Origin: Pontibacter fetidus | GTDB lineage: Bacteria > Bacteroidota > Bacteroidia > Cytophagales > Hymenobacteraceae | Reading direction: 5' to 3' | Length of the DNA stretch: 64,000 nucleotides | Assembly (NCBI RefSeq): GCF_010119545.1 | Contig: NZ_JAAEAA010000001.1 | Span: 186,001 to 250,000 of the forward strand | Part shown: piece after piece, positions 43,569 through 52,033 of the stretch | Position numbering within the stretch: the first letter of the stretch is position 1 | Layout: every line of letters starts with the position of its first letter | The notes under the pieces: generated by a model | What the model was told of the DNA's origin: nothing | Databases searched by the model: none | Seen by the model: only the letters and a program-made list of their open reading frames with translations | Program-made: the position numbers and the translations under genes

Positions 43569-45407
43569 GTGAAAAAGCCCTTTTACTTTCAGCCGCTATA
43601 TTTCCTGTTTTGGGTACTGTTTTTTATAGTTTCCAGGGCGGCATTCCTGTTATATCATCTCGATAATACAACGCAGGTTACTATAAGCGAGCTAGCCGGT
43701 ACCTTTTGGTATGGTTCCCGCCTCGATCTCTCTTTTGCCTCTTACCTGAGTGCCGTGCCGTTTATAGTTGCTTTTGTAAGTTCGCTCTGGCAACGGCTGC
43801 CTGCTGCGGCTATTATCCGGTGGTTCACCTTTGTGTGGCTGGGTATAATCTCAGTTATACTTGCCGCTGATCTGGAACTGTATTCGCACTGGGGTTTCCG
43901 GCTAGATTCTACACCTTTACAATACCTCAATACCCCGACCGAAATGGCGGCTTCGGCAGCTTCGGCCCCGCTCCTGCTGCTAACTTTTGTGGCACTTGCA
44001 CTTACGGGTATATTTATAATTATCTATAAGCTGTTTTTTGACCTGGCCAACTATAGACTGAACCGTTTTTCGTGGATAACGGCTGTTTTGTCTTTTGCTT
44101 TTATTGCGTTGTTGGTATTGCCGATGCGCGGCGGGGTACAACAGATCCCGATCAACCAAAGTACCGCTTATTTCTCTGACAAGCCTTTTGTTAACCATGC
44201 CAGCCTGAATATGCCTTGGAACATGATGCACTCGATGCTGAAGTATGGCGAACAAAGCACTAACCCCTATCTGTACCTGCCTGCCGACTCGGCCGAAAAT
44301 GTGGTACATAAACTCTATAGTTCCGTTGCTGACACGTCGGGGCAAGTTGTAAAAACGGGCAAGCCAAATGTGCTGTTCATTATTCTGGAGAGCTATACGG
44401 CCAAAATGGTTGAAAGCCTGGGCGGCGAAAAAGGCGTAACCCCTAACCTGGATAAATTGGCAAAAGAGGGCATCAGCTTTACAAATTTTTATGCCAGCGG
44501 AGACCGTAGCCAGAAAGGTATGGTTTCTATATTGAGTGGTTACCCGGTGCAGCCAGCTACATCTATAGTTAAGGTGCCTAAAAAATCGGAGAAGTTGCCG
44601 CAGTTAAGCCATACATTTGAGCAGCAGGGGTATAACACGAGTTTCTATTACGGAGGTGAGCTGGAATTTGCCAACCTGAAATCCTACTTTCTAAATGGCG
44701 GTTACGATAAGCTGATCGACAAATACGCTTTTCCGGAAGAGAGCTACAACAGCAAATGGGGTGCCCACGACCATGTATTATTTGAGCGCGTACTAAAAGA
44801 TCTCAAAAACGAGAAAGAGCCATTTTTCAGTACAGTTTATACCTTAAGCAGCCACGAACCTTTCGAGATTCCTACTAAGCCTAAGTTTCCGGTAACAGAT
44901 GATGTAAGCAAGTATAGAAACAGCGTAAACTATACCGACTGGGCATTAGGTAACTTTATAGCTGCGGCTAAAAAAGAGTCCTGGTGGCAAAATACGCTGG
45001 TGGTTTTAGTAGCTGACCACGGGCATCCGTACCCGAATAAAGATGAGAACCATGCGCCCAGCAAGTTCCATATACCTTTTATACTTACTGGTGGCGCTAT
45101 TTCAAAGCATGGTGTAACTATAGATGCGTTAGGTTCCCAAACTGATATTGCAGCAACTATACTTTCGCAGGTAGGCCTGCCGCATACCGAATATGTCTGG
45201 AGCCGCAACCTACTTGCCCCAACCAAAAAACCGTTTGCTTTTTATGTGTTCCAGGATGGATTTGGCTATATAACTCCGGCAGGTGTGGTTACCTTTGATA
45301 ATACAGCAAAAAAAGTGATCTCGAGAGACGAGGCCGTTTCAGAAAGTCAACTACAAGCAGGCAAAGCTTACCTGCAATATTCGTTTGCTGATTTTCTGGA
45401 AAAATAA
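43569..45407 (+). CDS. LtaS-like membrane sulfatase / phosphoglycerol or phosphoethanolamine transferase
   Basis: A 612-aa inner-membrane enzyme of the alkaline-phosphatase superfamily. Five hydrophobic helices cover about residues 5-200. The extracytoplasmic sulfatase domain starts KPNVLFIILESYTAKM (metal Glu) and has FYASGDRSQKGMVSILSGYP, SHEPFEIP, VVLVADHGHPY (metal Asp-His) and FHIPFILTGG. The nucleophile position reads DRSQKG, so it is Ser where LtaS-type enzymes have Thr. The likely role is transfer of a phospho-alcohol group to an envelope glycan or lipid. The GTG start at 43569 is chosen because the longer frame from a TTG at 43539 would overlap the promoter. Confidence 0.88.
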   Translation: MKKPFYFQPLYFLFWVLFFIVSRAAFLLYHLDNTTQVTISELAGTFWYGSRLDLSFASYLSAVPFIVAFVSSLWQRLPAAAIIRWFTFVWLGIISVILAADLELYSHWGFRLDSTPLQYLNTPTEMAASAASAPLLLLTFVALALTGIFIIIYKLFFDLANYRLNRFSWITAVLSFAFIALLVLPMRGGVQQIPINQSTAYFSDKPFVNHASLNMPWNMMHSMLKYGEQSTNPYLYLPADSAENVVHKLYSSVADTSGQVVKTGKPNVLFIILESYTAKMVESLGGEKGVTPNLDKLAKEGISFTNFYASGDRSQKGMVSILSGYPVQPATSIVKVPKKSEKLPQLSHTFEQQGYNTSFYYGGELEFANLKSYFLNGGYDKLIDKYAFPEESYNSKWGAHDHVLFERVLKDLKNEKEPFFSTVYTLSSHEPFEIPTKPKFPVTDDVSKYRNSVNYTDWALGNFIAAAKKESWWQNTLVVLVADHGHPYPNKDENHAPSKFHIPFILTGGAISKHGVTIDALGSQTDIAATILSQVGLPHTEYVWSRNLLAPTKKPFAFYVFQDGFGYITPAGVVTFDNTAKKVISRDEAVSESQLQAGKAYLQYSFADFLEK

Positions 45408-45502
45408 CCTGCTCGACTGATGGCTGAATTAGAGAGAAAAATGATTTGTATCACTTCCTCATTCACACAGGCACTCATTTAAACATTCAAAACTAATTTT
45501 TG

Positions 45503-45510
45503 TACCTTTG
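45503..45510 (+). promoter_or_regulatory. -7 promoter element TACCTTTG for mtaB
   Basis: A perfect TAnnTTTG box 9 nt upstream of the mtaB ATG, leaving a leader of only about 5 nt. Confidence 0.6.
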
Positions 45511-45519
45511 CAGCTTATT

Positions 45520-46839
45520 ATGAAGAAGGTAGCTTTTTATACATTAGGTTGTAAACTCAACTATTCCGAGACCAGCACAATTGGCCGTATTTTCCAGGAG
45601 CGTGGCTTTGAGAAGGTTGAATTTACCGATACGCCTGATATTTACGTGATCAACACCTGCTCTGTAACCGATAACGCGGACAAAAAATGCAGGAAAATTG
45701 TAAAGGAAGCGCAGAAGCATTCGCCAAATGCGTTTATAACTATACTTGGGTGCTACGCCCAGCTGAAGCCTAAAGAAATTGCCGAAATTCCGGGTGTGGA
45801 TGCCGTATTGGGCGCTGCCGAGAAATTTCAGTTGGTAGATATATTGGATGGTTTTACGAAAAAAGAAAAGGCTGAAGTTTACGCCAGCCCGATTTCGGAA
45901 GCCAATACGTTCCATAATTCCTACTCGTTCGGCGACCGCACCCGCACGTTCCTGAAAGTGCAGGACGGCTGCGATTATTCCTGCTCTTTCTGTACTATAC
46001 CACTTGCACGTGGCAACAGCCGCTCCGATACGATAGAAAACGTGGTCCGTTCGGCTAATGAGATTGCAGAATCAGGGGTGAAAGAGATTGTGCTGACGGG
46101 TGTAAATACCGGTGACTTTGGTTTGCAGGATGGCGAACGTGTTGAGACCTTTTTCGACCTGGTAAAAGAACTGGATAAGGTGGAGAACATCGAGCGTTTC
46201 CGGATATCATCTATAGAGCCAAACCTGCTGAAAGACGAGATCATGGAGTTTGTAGCGCAGAGTAACCGCTTTATGCCGCACTTCCATATTCCGCTGCAAT
46301 CTGGCTCAAACAAGATTTTGAAACTGATGCGCCGCCGTTACCAGCGCGAACTATACGCCGACCGCGTGTCCAAAATTAAAGCACTAATGCCACATTGCTG
46401 CATTGGTGTGGATGTTATAGTTGGTTTCCCGGGCGAAACGGAAGAAGACTTTATCGAGACCTATAATTTTATTAATGGCTTGGATGTGAGTTACCTGCAC
46501 GTATTCCCGTACTCAGAGCGCGAGAACACACTTGCACCAGAAATGCCAGGCAAAGTTAGTATTAAAGAGCGCAACCGCCGCGCTGATATGCTGCGCATTT
46601 TGTCTGAAAAGAAAAAGCGGTATTTCTATGAGCAAAACATAGGCAAAGAGTTTACAGTGCTGTTTGAGGATGATGTGAAAGATGGCATTATGGAAGGCTG
46701 GACTGAGAACTATGTGCGTGTTGCTGCCAAATATGACCCGGTGCTGGTAAACGAAATGAAACACGTGCGCCTGACAGGTATAAATGCTGCCGGACTGATG
46801 GAAGCCGAAGAAACTTATACTGAAGTTTTAAAACATTAA
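45520..46839 (+). CDS. mtaB: tRNA t6A37 methylthiotransferase
   Basis: A 439-aa radical-SAM enzyme that converts t6A37 to ms2t6A37 in ANN-decoding tRNAs. The N-terminal UPF0004 domain holds the auxiliary-cluster cysteines in TLGCKLNYSE, NTCSVTDNADKKC and ILGCYAQLKP. The radical-SAM triad is CDYSCSFCTIPLARG. VGFPGETEEDF and the C-terminal TRAM-like domain follow. GCKLN and the extra Cys of DKKC separate it from MiaB (at 60.1 kb). A TTG at 45508 lies in the promoter and is rejected as a start. The Skp-like gene follows after 43 nt. Confidence 0.94.
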   Translation: MKKVAFYTLGCKLNYSETSTIGRIFQERGFEKVEFTDTPDIYVINTCSVTDNADKKCRKIVKEAQKHSPNAFITILGCYAQLKPKEIAEIPGVDAVLGAAEKFQLVDILDGFTKKEKAEVYASPISEANTFHNSYSFGDRTRTFLKVQDGCDYSCSFCTIPLARGNSRSDTIENVVRSANEIAESGVKEIVLTGVNTGDFGLQDGERVETFFDLVKELDKVENIERFRISSIEPNLLKDEIMEFVAQSNRFMPHFHIPLQSGSNKILKLMRRRYQRELYADRVSKIKALMPHCCIGVDVIVGFPGETEEDFIETYNFINGLDVSYLHVFPYSERENTLAPEMPGKVSIKERNRRADMLRILSEKKKRYFYEQNIGKEFTVLFEDDVKDGIMEGWTENYVRVAAKYDPVLVNEMKHVRLTGINAAGLMEAEETYTEVLKH

Positions 46840-46882
46840 CTATATTTACCCAAACAACCTTTTTAACTAAATTAACTAACCC

Positions 46883-47521
46883 GTGAAATTAACGAAGCTT
46901 GCCCTTGGCGTAACGTTAGCCTCTGTGTCGCTTGCTGCCTGCCAGCAAGGAACTGACAAGAAAGATGCTCCTGTTTCTTCTACATCTGCTGTTGAATCGA
47001 ATGAGTCGGCTACTATAGGCGATGTAGTGTTTGTAAATGCTGATACGCTTTTAGCTAACTACGACCTGTTTAAAGATGTAAAAACCCGCCTGGAAGGCAA
47101 AGCAAAGAAAGCAGAAACTGACCTGAAAGGTAAAGCAACTGCTTTTGAGAGAGAAGTTGGCCAATACCAGCAAACTGCCGCTGGTTTATCGAATGAGCAG
47201 CGTGCTGTTACAGAGCAGCGCCTTGCACGTAAGCAGCAGGAACTTGCCAACCTGAACCAGTCTGAGAGCAACCGCCTGATGAGCGAAGAAGCCGAAGAGC
47301 AGAAAAAGATTTACGACAAAGTAGAAGCTTACCTGAAAGACTATAGCAAAGAAAAAGGCTATAAAATGGTGCTTTCTTATTCACGCGGCAACAGCGCTAT
47401 ACTTTACAGCGATGAATCGCTTGATATTACTCAGGATGTACTGAAAGGCCTGAACGAAGCATACGCAAAAGAAAAAGATGCTCCGAAAACAGAAGCTAAA
47501 ACCGAAGAAAAAAAGAAGTAA
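46883..47521 (+). CDS. Skp/OmpH-family periplasmic chaperone lipoprotein
   Basis: A 212-aa protein starting at GTG. The lipobox places the acylated Cys at residue 20 (ASVSLAAC). After a linker, the OmpH domain starts GDVVFVNADTLLANYDLFKDV. A long coiled coil (about 70-150, KAKKAETDLKGKATAFEREVG) and VEAYLKDYSKEKGYKMVLSY follow. The Lys/Glu-rich tail is disordered. Skp proteins carry outer-membrane proteins through the periplasm; the lipid anchor is common in Bacteroidota forms. It may share the mtaB transcript. Confidence 0.88.
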   Translation: MKLTKLALGVTLASVSLAACQQGTDKKDAPVSSTSAVESNESATIGDVVFVNADTLLANYDLFKDVKTRLEGKAKKAETDLKGKATAFEREVGQYQQTAAGLSNEQRAVTEQRLARKQQELANLNQSESNRLMSEEAEEQKKIYDKVEAYLKDYSKEKGYKMVLSYSRGNSAILYSDESLDITQDVLKGLNEAYAKEKDAPKTEAKTEEKKK

Positions 47522-47540
47522 GCTTCAGCAACTATAAGCA

Positions 47541-47570
47541 AAAAGGCGGGTAACTCCCGCCTTTTTTATT
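47541..47570 (+). terminator. Rho-independent terminator
   Basis: 10-bp stem AAAAGGCGGG / CCCGCCTTTT with a TAACT loop and T-run, 19 nt after the Skp-like gene. Confidence 0.88.
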
Positions 47571-47788
47571 GTCCAGTAATTAAGGTTTATAGTTTGGTAT
47601 AAGATGTTAACCTCTGATTTCAGCTTAAACTATAGTTGATATTTCACCATTAAACCATTAAGGATCCAAACTATCTGTTAATAGCCAGTAGCAAGTGTAA
47701 GCGCAGTAGTAGTTATTAAAAATTAGAAAGCAGTCAAGTCAACTTAACTTTTTCAACTCCTAAACTCATTAACTTCACAAACTATAGT
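47571..47788. other. Gene-free AT-rich spacer
   Basis: Between the Skp-like gene terminator and the 3' end of the permease gene. It contains two AACTATAGTT sites (47628 and 47778 areas) and short TTAACTTT words. I see no gene or structured RNA. Confidence 0.5.
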
Positions 47789-49033
47789 TTATTCGTAACG
47801 AAGTGCTTCTATCGGGTCTAATTTAGATGCTTTGTACGCTGGGTAAGAACCGGAAATAACGCCAACTACTACACAAATAGTAAGGCCAACTATAACCCAC
47901 AGCCACGGCACTATAAAACCGCCATCGCCGATAAGGGCGGCAATGCCATTTCCCATCAGTATGCCCAGCATTACGCCCACAAAACCACCCAGCAGGCAGA
48001 TAACGATAGATTCTATCAAAAACTGCTGACGGATCTGGTAAGCCGTTGCACCCAATGCTTTTCTGACACCAATTTCCCGGGTACGCTCATTTACAGATAC
48101 CATCATAATGTTCATCAGGCCAACCGAAGCACCAAGCAGCGTTATAAACCCGATCACAAATCCTCCGATCTTCAGATATCCAGATATCTCGTTCAGGCTT
48201 TCCAGCAGGGAGTCACTTCGCCTGATCTCGAAAGATTCTTCTTTGCCTAAAGCATCCTGGCGCACGCTGCGCATAATACCGGTGGCTTCGCCCATTACAT
48301 AGTCCAGTTCATCCGGTCTCGGTATACTTGTTTTAATATCGTAGTTAAGTATAGCATTACCGGTTCTCGGTATTTGTCGGCCTGTTTCGAGCGGAACAAT
48401 AACCGTGCGGTCGCCGGCATTGCCCCCCATGCTGCTGCCTTTTTCTTCCAGCATGCCTACGACTTTAAAGCGCCTGCCCAAAAAAGTAATACCCTCCCCG
48501 ATCGGGTTAGTTTTCGGGAAAAGGTTTTTCTTTATTTCGCTGCCAATAATGGCCACGTTGGCGCCAAACTCCAGTTCATAGTTAGAGAACCCCCTACCCT
48601 GTGCCAGGTTAAGGCTCTGGCTTTGCAGGTAGTTTTCATCACCGGCAATTACATTAATGTTAGGGTTAGTTTTATCGGTTTCGCTTTTAACAACAGTTGC
48701 CCCCGACACGTATGCCGATAAGCTCACAGTGGCTTTGTCAGATAACAGTTCTTTGTACTGCGTGGCTTGCTCGTAAGTAATTTCAGGGTATACTTTTTGC
48801 GCTCTGCCCCCCTGGTTGCCGCGGTTGTTCATGCCTTTGCGTTCAATATCAAAAGCGTTGGCGCCCAGGCTCGAAAAAGTTTGGTCCAGCGAGTGCTTAA
48901 TGCCATCCACAGCCGTAAGTATACCAACCAGCGACATGATACCTATCGAAATAATAAGGCCGGTAAGTATAGTTCGGAGCAGGTTACTCTGGATTGCACG
49001 AAGGCCCTCCCGTATATTTTCGATGAAGTTCAT
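47789..49033 (-). CDS. MacB/FtsX-type ABC transporter permease
   Basis: A 414-aa inner-membrane permease. The first helix (LLRTILTGLIISIGIMSLVGI) is followed by a large periplasmic MacB core domain (about 45-275, with NVIAGDENYLQSQSLNLAQGRGFS and NPIGEGITFLGRRFKVVGML). Three C-terminal helices then form the FtsX domain, with NIMMVSVNERTREIGVRKALGAT. The protein ends SGSYPAYKASKLDPIEALRYE. Its ATPase and membrane-fusion partners are not adjacent. It likely works in mechanotransmission-type export of a lipid, peptide or drug; the substrate is unknown. Confidence 0.92.
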   Translation of the reverse strand: MNFIENIREGLRAIQSNLLRTILTGLIISIGIMSLVGILTAVDGIKHSLDQTFSSLGANAFDIERKGMNNRGNQGGRAQKVYPEITYEQATQYKELLSDKATVSLSAYVSGATVVKSETDKTNPNINVIAGDENYLQSQSLNLAQGRGFSNYELEFGANVAIIGSEIKKNLFPKTNPIGEGITFLGRRFKVVGMLEEKGSSMGGNAGDRTVIVPLETGRQIPRTGNAILNYDIKTSIPRPDELDYVMGEATGIMRSVRQDALGKEESFEIRRSDSLLESLNEISGYLKIGGFVIGFITLLGASVGLMNIMMVSVNERTREIGVRKALGATAYQIRQQFLIESIVICLLGGFVGVMLGILMGNGIAALIGDGGFIVPWLWVIVGLTICVVVGVISGSYPAYKASKLDPIEALRYE

Positions 49034-49159
49034 AGTTGTAAGTGTGCGCTCAGGCGGCTTTTATCGTTATAGTAACAAAACGCTGAAACTAAGTTAGCTT
49101 CTTTTCTTTAATAAAGATTTGTAATTTATACTTTTAGTTAGATTTTAACGGCAAACCCG

Positions 49160-50425
49160 ATGTTTTTAAGGACGATCTTACTTTTGCTCTGCACCTTGCT
49201 GCTGCAGTTATCGGCTTACGCCAGCACCGTACTTATCCCGATGGATGAGGACCAGAAAGATCACCTGAAATCATACGGGGCTGCTTACTGGGTGCTCTCC
49301 AAAAACGTACCGGTAGACTGGCTGCTGAATTATCGCGGTGGTAGTTTTGCCTTCACCCACAACTCGCAACTGGAGAATGAACTGATCGTGCGTGGCATTT
49401 CGTACCAGGTTATTTCAGATGCCCAGTACAGCAACATCCTTAGCCAGATAGCCGACCCGGAAGCCAACATGGACATCATGAAGCTGGAAAAGGTGCCAAA
49501 AGTAGCCGTATACTCCCCTAAATCTAAAATGCCCTGGGATGATGCCGTTACCCTGGTACTTACCTATGCCGAGATACCGTATGATGTGGTTTATGATGAA
49601 GAAATTATGCGCGGCGACCTGCCAAAATACGATTGGATACACCTGCACCACGAAGATTTTACTGGCCAGTATGGTAAGTTTTATGCCACCTACCGCCATT
49701 ATCCCTGGTACCAGGAACAGCAACGCGAAGCAGAAGAAGCTGCTGCCAAACATGGCTTTAAGAAAGTATCGCAGTTAAAGCTGGCGGTAGTAAACAAAAT
49801 AAAGGAATTCTGTGCCGGAGGAGGCTTTTTATTTGCCATGTGTTCTGCCACCGATACCTATGATATAGCTCTTGCCGCCGAAGGCATAGATTTTATTGAA
49901 GCCATGTATGATGGCGATGGTGCCGATCCGAACGCACAACAGAAACTGGACTATAGCAAAACCTTCGCTTTCCGTGATTTTAAACTGGTGCGCAACCCTT
50001 TAGAATACGAGTACTCTGATATTGACATGCAGCCACAGGAGCGCCCGGTTTCGGAAGCCAACGATTATTTCCAGCTGTTTACTTTTTCAGCTAAATGGGA
50101 CCCGATACCGACAATGCTGAGCCAGAACCACACCAAAACGATAAAGGGTTTTATGGGCCAGACAACAGCTTTCCGGAAGGGTCTGATAAAACCGGAGGTA
50201 GTTATTATGGGTGAGAACAAGGAACTGGGTGAGATACGCTACATGCACGGCACCTACGCCAAAGGCACCTGGACCTTTTATGGAGGCCACGACCCCGAAG
50301 ACTATCAGCATTTGGTAGGCGAAGATCCCACTGACCTGGCCTTGCATCCAAATTCACCGGGCTACCGGCTTATCCTGAACAATATCCTTTTCCCGGCTGC
50401 CAAAAAGAAAAAGCAGAAAACGTGA
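49160..50425 (+). CDS. Secreted Bacteroidota protein, commonly but doubtfully labelled asparagine synthetase B
   Basis: A 421-aa exported protein (signal peptide ending LQLSAYAS). It opens with LIPMDEDQKDHLKSYGAAYWVLSKN and has WLLNYRGGSFAF, KVAVYSPKSKMPWDDAVTLVL, YDWIHLHHEDFTGQYG, KEFCAGGGFLFAMCSATDTYDIALAA and MHGTYAKGTWTFYGGHDPEDYQH. Relatives are often called asparagine synthetase B, but I see neither the N-terminal Cys-2 glutaminase nor the ATP-pyrophosphatase SGGxDS loop. GGGFLFAMCSATD and YGGHDPE look like a class I glutamine-amidotransferase-like fold, used for an unknown purpose outside the cytosol. Confidence 0.8.
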   Translation: MFLRTILLLLCTLLLQLSAYASTVLIPMDEDQKDHLKSYGAAYWVLSKNVPVDWLLNYRGGSFAFTHNSQLENELIVRGISYQVISDAQYSNILSQIADPEANMDIMKLEKVPKVAVYSPKSKMPWDDAVTLVLTYAEIPYDVVYDEEIMRGDLPKYDWIHLHHEDFTGQYGKFYATYRHYPWYQEQQREAEEAAAKHGFKKVSQLKLAVVNKIKEFCAGGGFLFAMCSATDTYDIALAAEGIDFIEAMYDGDGADPNAQQKLDYSKTFAFRDFKLVRNPLEYEYSDIDMQPQERPVSEANDYFQLFTFSAKWDPIPTMLSQNHTKTIKGFMGQTTAFRKGLIKPEVVIMGENKELGEIRYMHGTYAKGTWTFYGGHDPEDYQHLVGEDPTDLALHPNSPGYRLILNNILFPAAKKKKQKT

Positions 50426-50478
50426 TGCTACCCGCGCAAGGAGGTTGTGTTAGCAATCTATAGGTAGTAACTATAGTT

Positions 50479-51261
50479 TTAGCGCTTATTGATCCGTTCC
50501 AAAGCCGCTTTCAACCCCGACTGCAGACGCTTTACCTGCCCCGCCAAACCCTCCGTGTTTACAAAAATGGTATTGTGTGCCGGCGCTGTTTCAGTTTGAG
50601 GTCTGGTGGCTGTGTAATAGTAAGTGGCCAGTGATTTTCTGGTGATACCGGCAGGTACGTTAAGTTTGCGGGGGTGGCCGTGGTAGGAAATTTCGTTCGT
50701 TTCAAAAATCACACATCTGTTAAAAGTTGGTGCAATGTTAGCAATCTGAATGCTTTTTCCTTCTGTAAGGTCCCATAGTTCCAGGCGGCCTTCGAACTCA
50801 GCTTTCCATTCTTTATTCAGGTATACTAACACATTCAGCCTTCGGTGGTAATTCTTAACCGGGTGCACATTATAATCCACATGCACATTCAGAAATGCGC
50901 CGTTTGTAGACTGATGCAATCCTCCGCCAAACAGCGAATCATCGGCAACCAAGGGCTCGGCTATGCCGGTTAGCTGTTGCAGCCAGTTTAGAAACATCCC
51001 GGAATTTAACTCCCCGAAAACCTGGCTGAAGATATCGTCCTGCTCAAATTTCGTTTTCTGGTACTTGTTCTTCTGATCAATGTAGGTGGTGCTGTCCCAG
51101 TTTCCGACTGCTATAGGTGGGTAAAACTTGTATAGTTGTTCGGCTGCGTCATGTTGTAAAAAGTCATCAATCACCACAAACCTGAATGGCTTTTGCTCCT
51201 GGTAACTATTTCTGAGAACTATAAGCCGGTCTTGAAGCGAGTTCAGGTTGATGAATTGCAT
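50479..51261 (-). CDS. 2-oxoglutarate/Fe(II)-dependent oxygenase, prolyl-hydroxylase type
   Basis: A 260-aa double-stranded beta-helix oxygenase. The iron facial triad is visible as His and Asp of NVHVDYNVHPV and the distal His in ISYHGHPRKLNVP; RKSLATYYYT holds the 2-oxoglutarate-binding Arg. RRLNVLVYLNKEW-GRLELWD is the typical strand pair. The substrate may be a protein Pro/Asp or a small molecule. It follows miaE by 45 nt on the same strand, so the two may be co-transcribed; a functional link is not known. Confidence 0.85.
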   Translation of the reverse strand: MQFINLNSLQDRLIVLRNSYQEQKPFRFVVIDDFLQHDAAEQLYKFYPPIAVGNWDSTTYIDQKNKYQKTKFEQDDIFSQVFGELNSGMFLNWLQQLTGIAEPLVADDSLFGGGLHQSTNGAFLNVHVDYNVHPVKNYHRRLNVLVYLNKEWKAEFEGRLELWDLTEGKSIQIANIAPTFNRCVIFETNEISYHGHPRKLNVPAGITRKSLATYYYTATRPQTETAPAHNTIFVNTEGLAGQVKRLQSGLKAALERINKR

Positions 51262-51306
51262 AACGCTGCGATTGTAAAGTATAAACTTGGTTGCAGTTAT
51301 ACTTGC

Positions 51307-51915
51307 TTAATGCATCCTGTCAGGGCGTGGCTCCAGGTTGCGGATAATGTCGGCTTCTATTTGCAGTAGTTCGTTTAGGCGGGCATCTACCTCTTCGGCT
51401 GGCATGTATTCTTTGGCCAGTTTTATAAAACTTACATAATGGCCTGCTTCCGACACCATGAGTTCGTAATAAAACTTTTGTAGTTCTTCGTCCTGTATGT
51501 TTTTCCAGAGGAGTTTAAAGCGCTCACAGCTGCGGGCTTCGATCAGGGCATTTACCAACAGATGGTCCATTAACTGGCGCTCACGTTTGTTACCTTTCCG
51601 GATGTGCTTGGCCAATTCTACTACATATTCGTCGGGTCTGTTTCGGCCCAGCCCGAAGCCACGCTTTTTTAGCTGCTCCAGCACCCCTTCAAAATGGCTC
51701 CATTCTTCGGCTACCAGGTCAGTTAACTCATCTACCAGTCGGGTTTTGTCGGGATACTTAACTATAAGCGAAATAGCCGAAGTAGCTGCTTTTTGTTCGC
51801 AGTAAGCGTGGTCAACTAATATGTCTTCAATGTTCTTTTCAGCAATGTTTACCCAACGCGGGTCGGTTGGCAAATGCAGGCGAAGTATAGTTTTAGTTGG
51901 TTGTAGTTCAGACAT
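51307..51915 (-). CDS. miaE: tRNA 2-methylthio-N6-isopentenyl adenosine(37) hydroxylase
   Basis: A 202-aa ferritin-like di-iron enzyme that hydroxylates the isopentenyl group of ms2i6A37. The iron ligands fall in DHAYCEQKAA, EEWSHFEGVLEQL, IEARSCERFKLLW and SEAGHYVSFIKLA (E-x6-H-type pairs). The product ms2io6A depends on MiaB, encoded at 60.1 kb. It ends with EPRPDRMH. A low-complexity repeat lies directly upstream. The downstream oxygenase probably shares its transcript. Confidence 0.92.
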   Translation of the reverse strand: MSELQPTKTILRLHLPTDPRWVNIAEKNIEDILVDHAYCEQKAATSAISLIVKYPDKTRLVDELTDLVAEEWSHFEGVLEQLKKRGFGLGRNRPDEYVVELAKHIRKGNKRERQLMDHLLVNALIEARSCERFKLLWKNIQDEELQKFYYELMVSEAGHYVSFIKLAKEYMPAEEVDARLNELLQIEADIIRNLEPRPDRMH

Positions 51916-51923
51916 TTAAATTT

Positions 51924-52028
51924 AATTGATAAATTGTTGGATGGTTAAATTGTTAAAAGGGTTACTTCACTTAATCATTGTCATTTATCAGATTGAACAA
52001 TAAAGCAATTTAACCATTTAACAATTAA
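51924..52028. repeat. Low-complexity intergenic inverted repeat of AATTGTTGGATGG words
   Basis: Left arm about 51924-51956, right arm about 51986-52028, imperfect reverse complements. The arms share GCAATTTAACCAT and AACAATTTA words with 34134-34194. It lies between the end of the porin gene and the miaE start. Confidence 0.7.
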
Positions 52029-52033
52029 AGAAA

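Noticed and set aside
50479..51915. miaE plus 2OG oxygenase as a new modification pathway
   Set aside because: The two genes are adjacent and may share a transcript, but nothing in the sequence links the oxygenase to tRNA.
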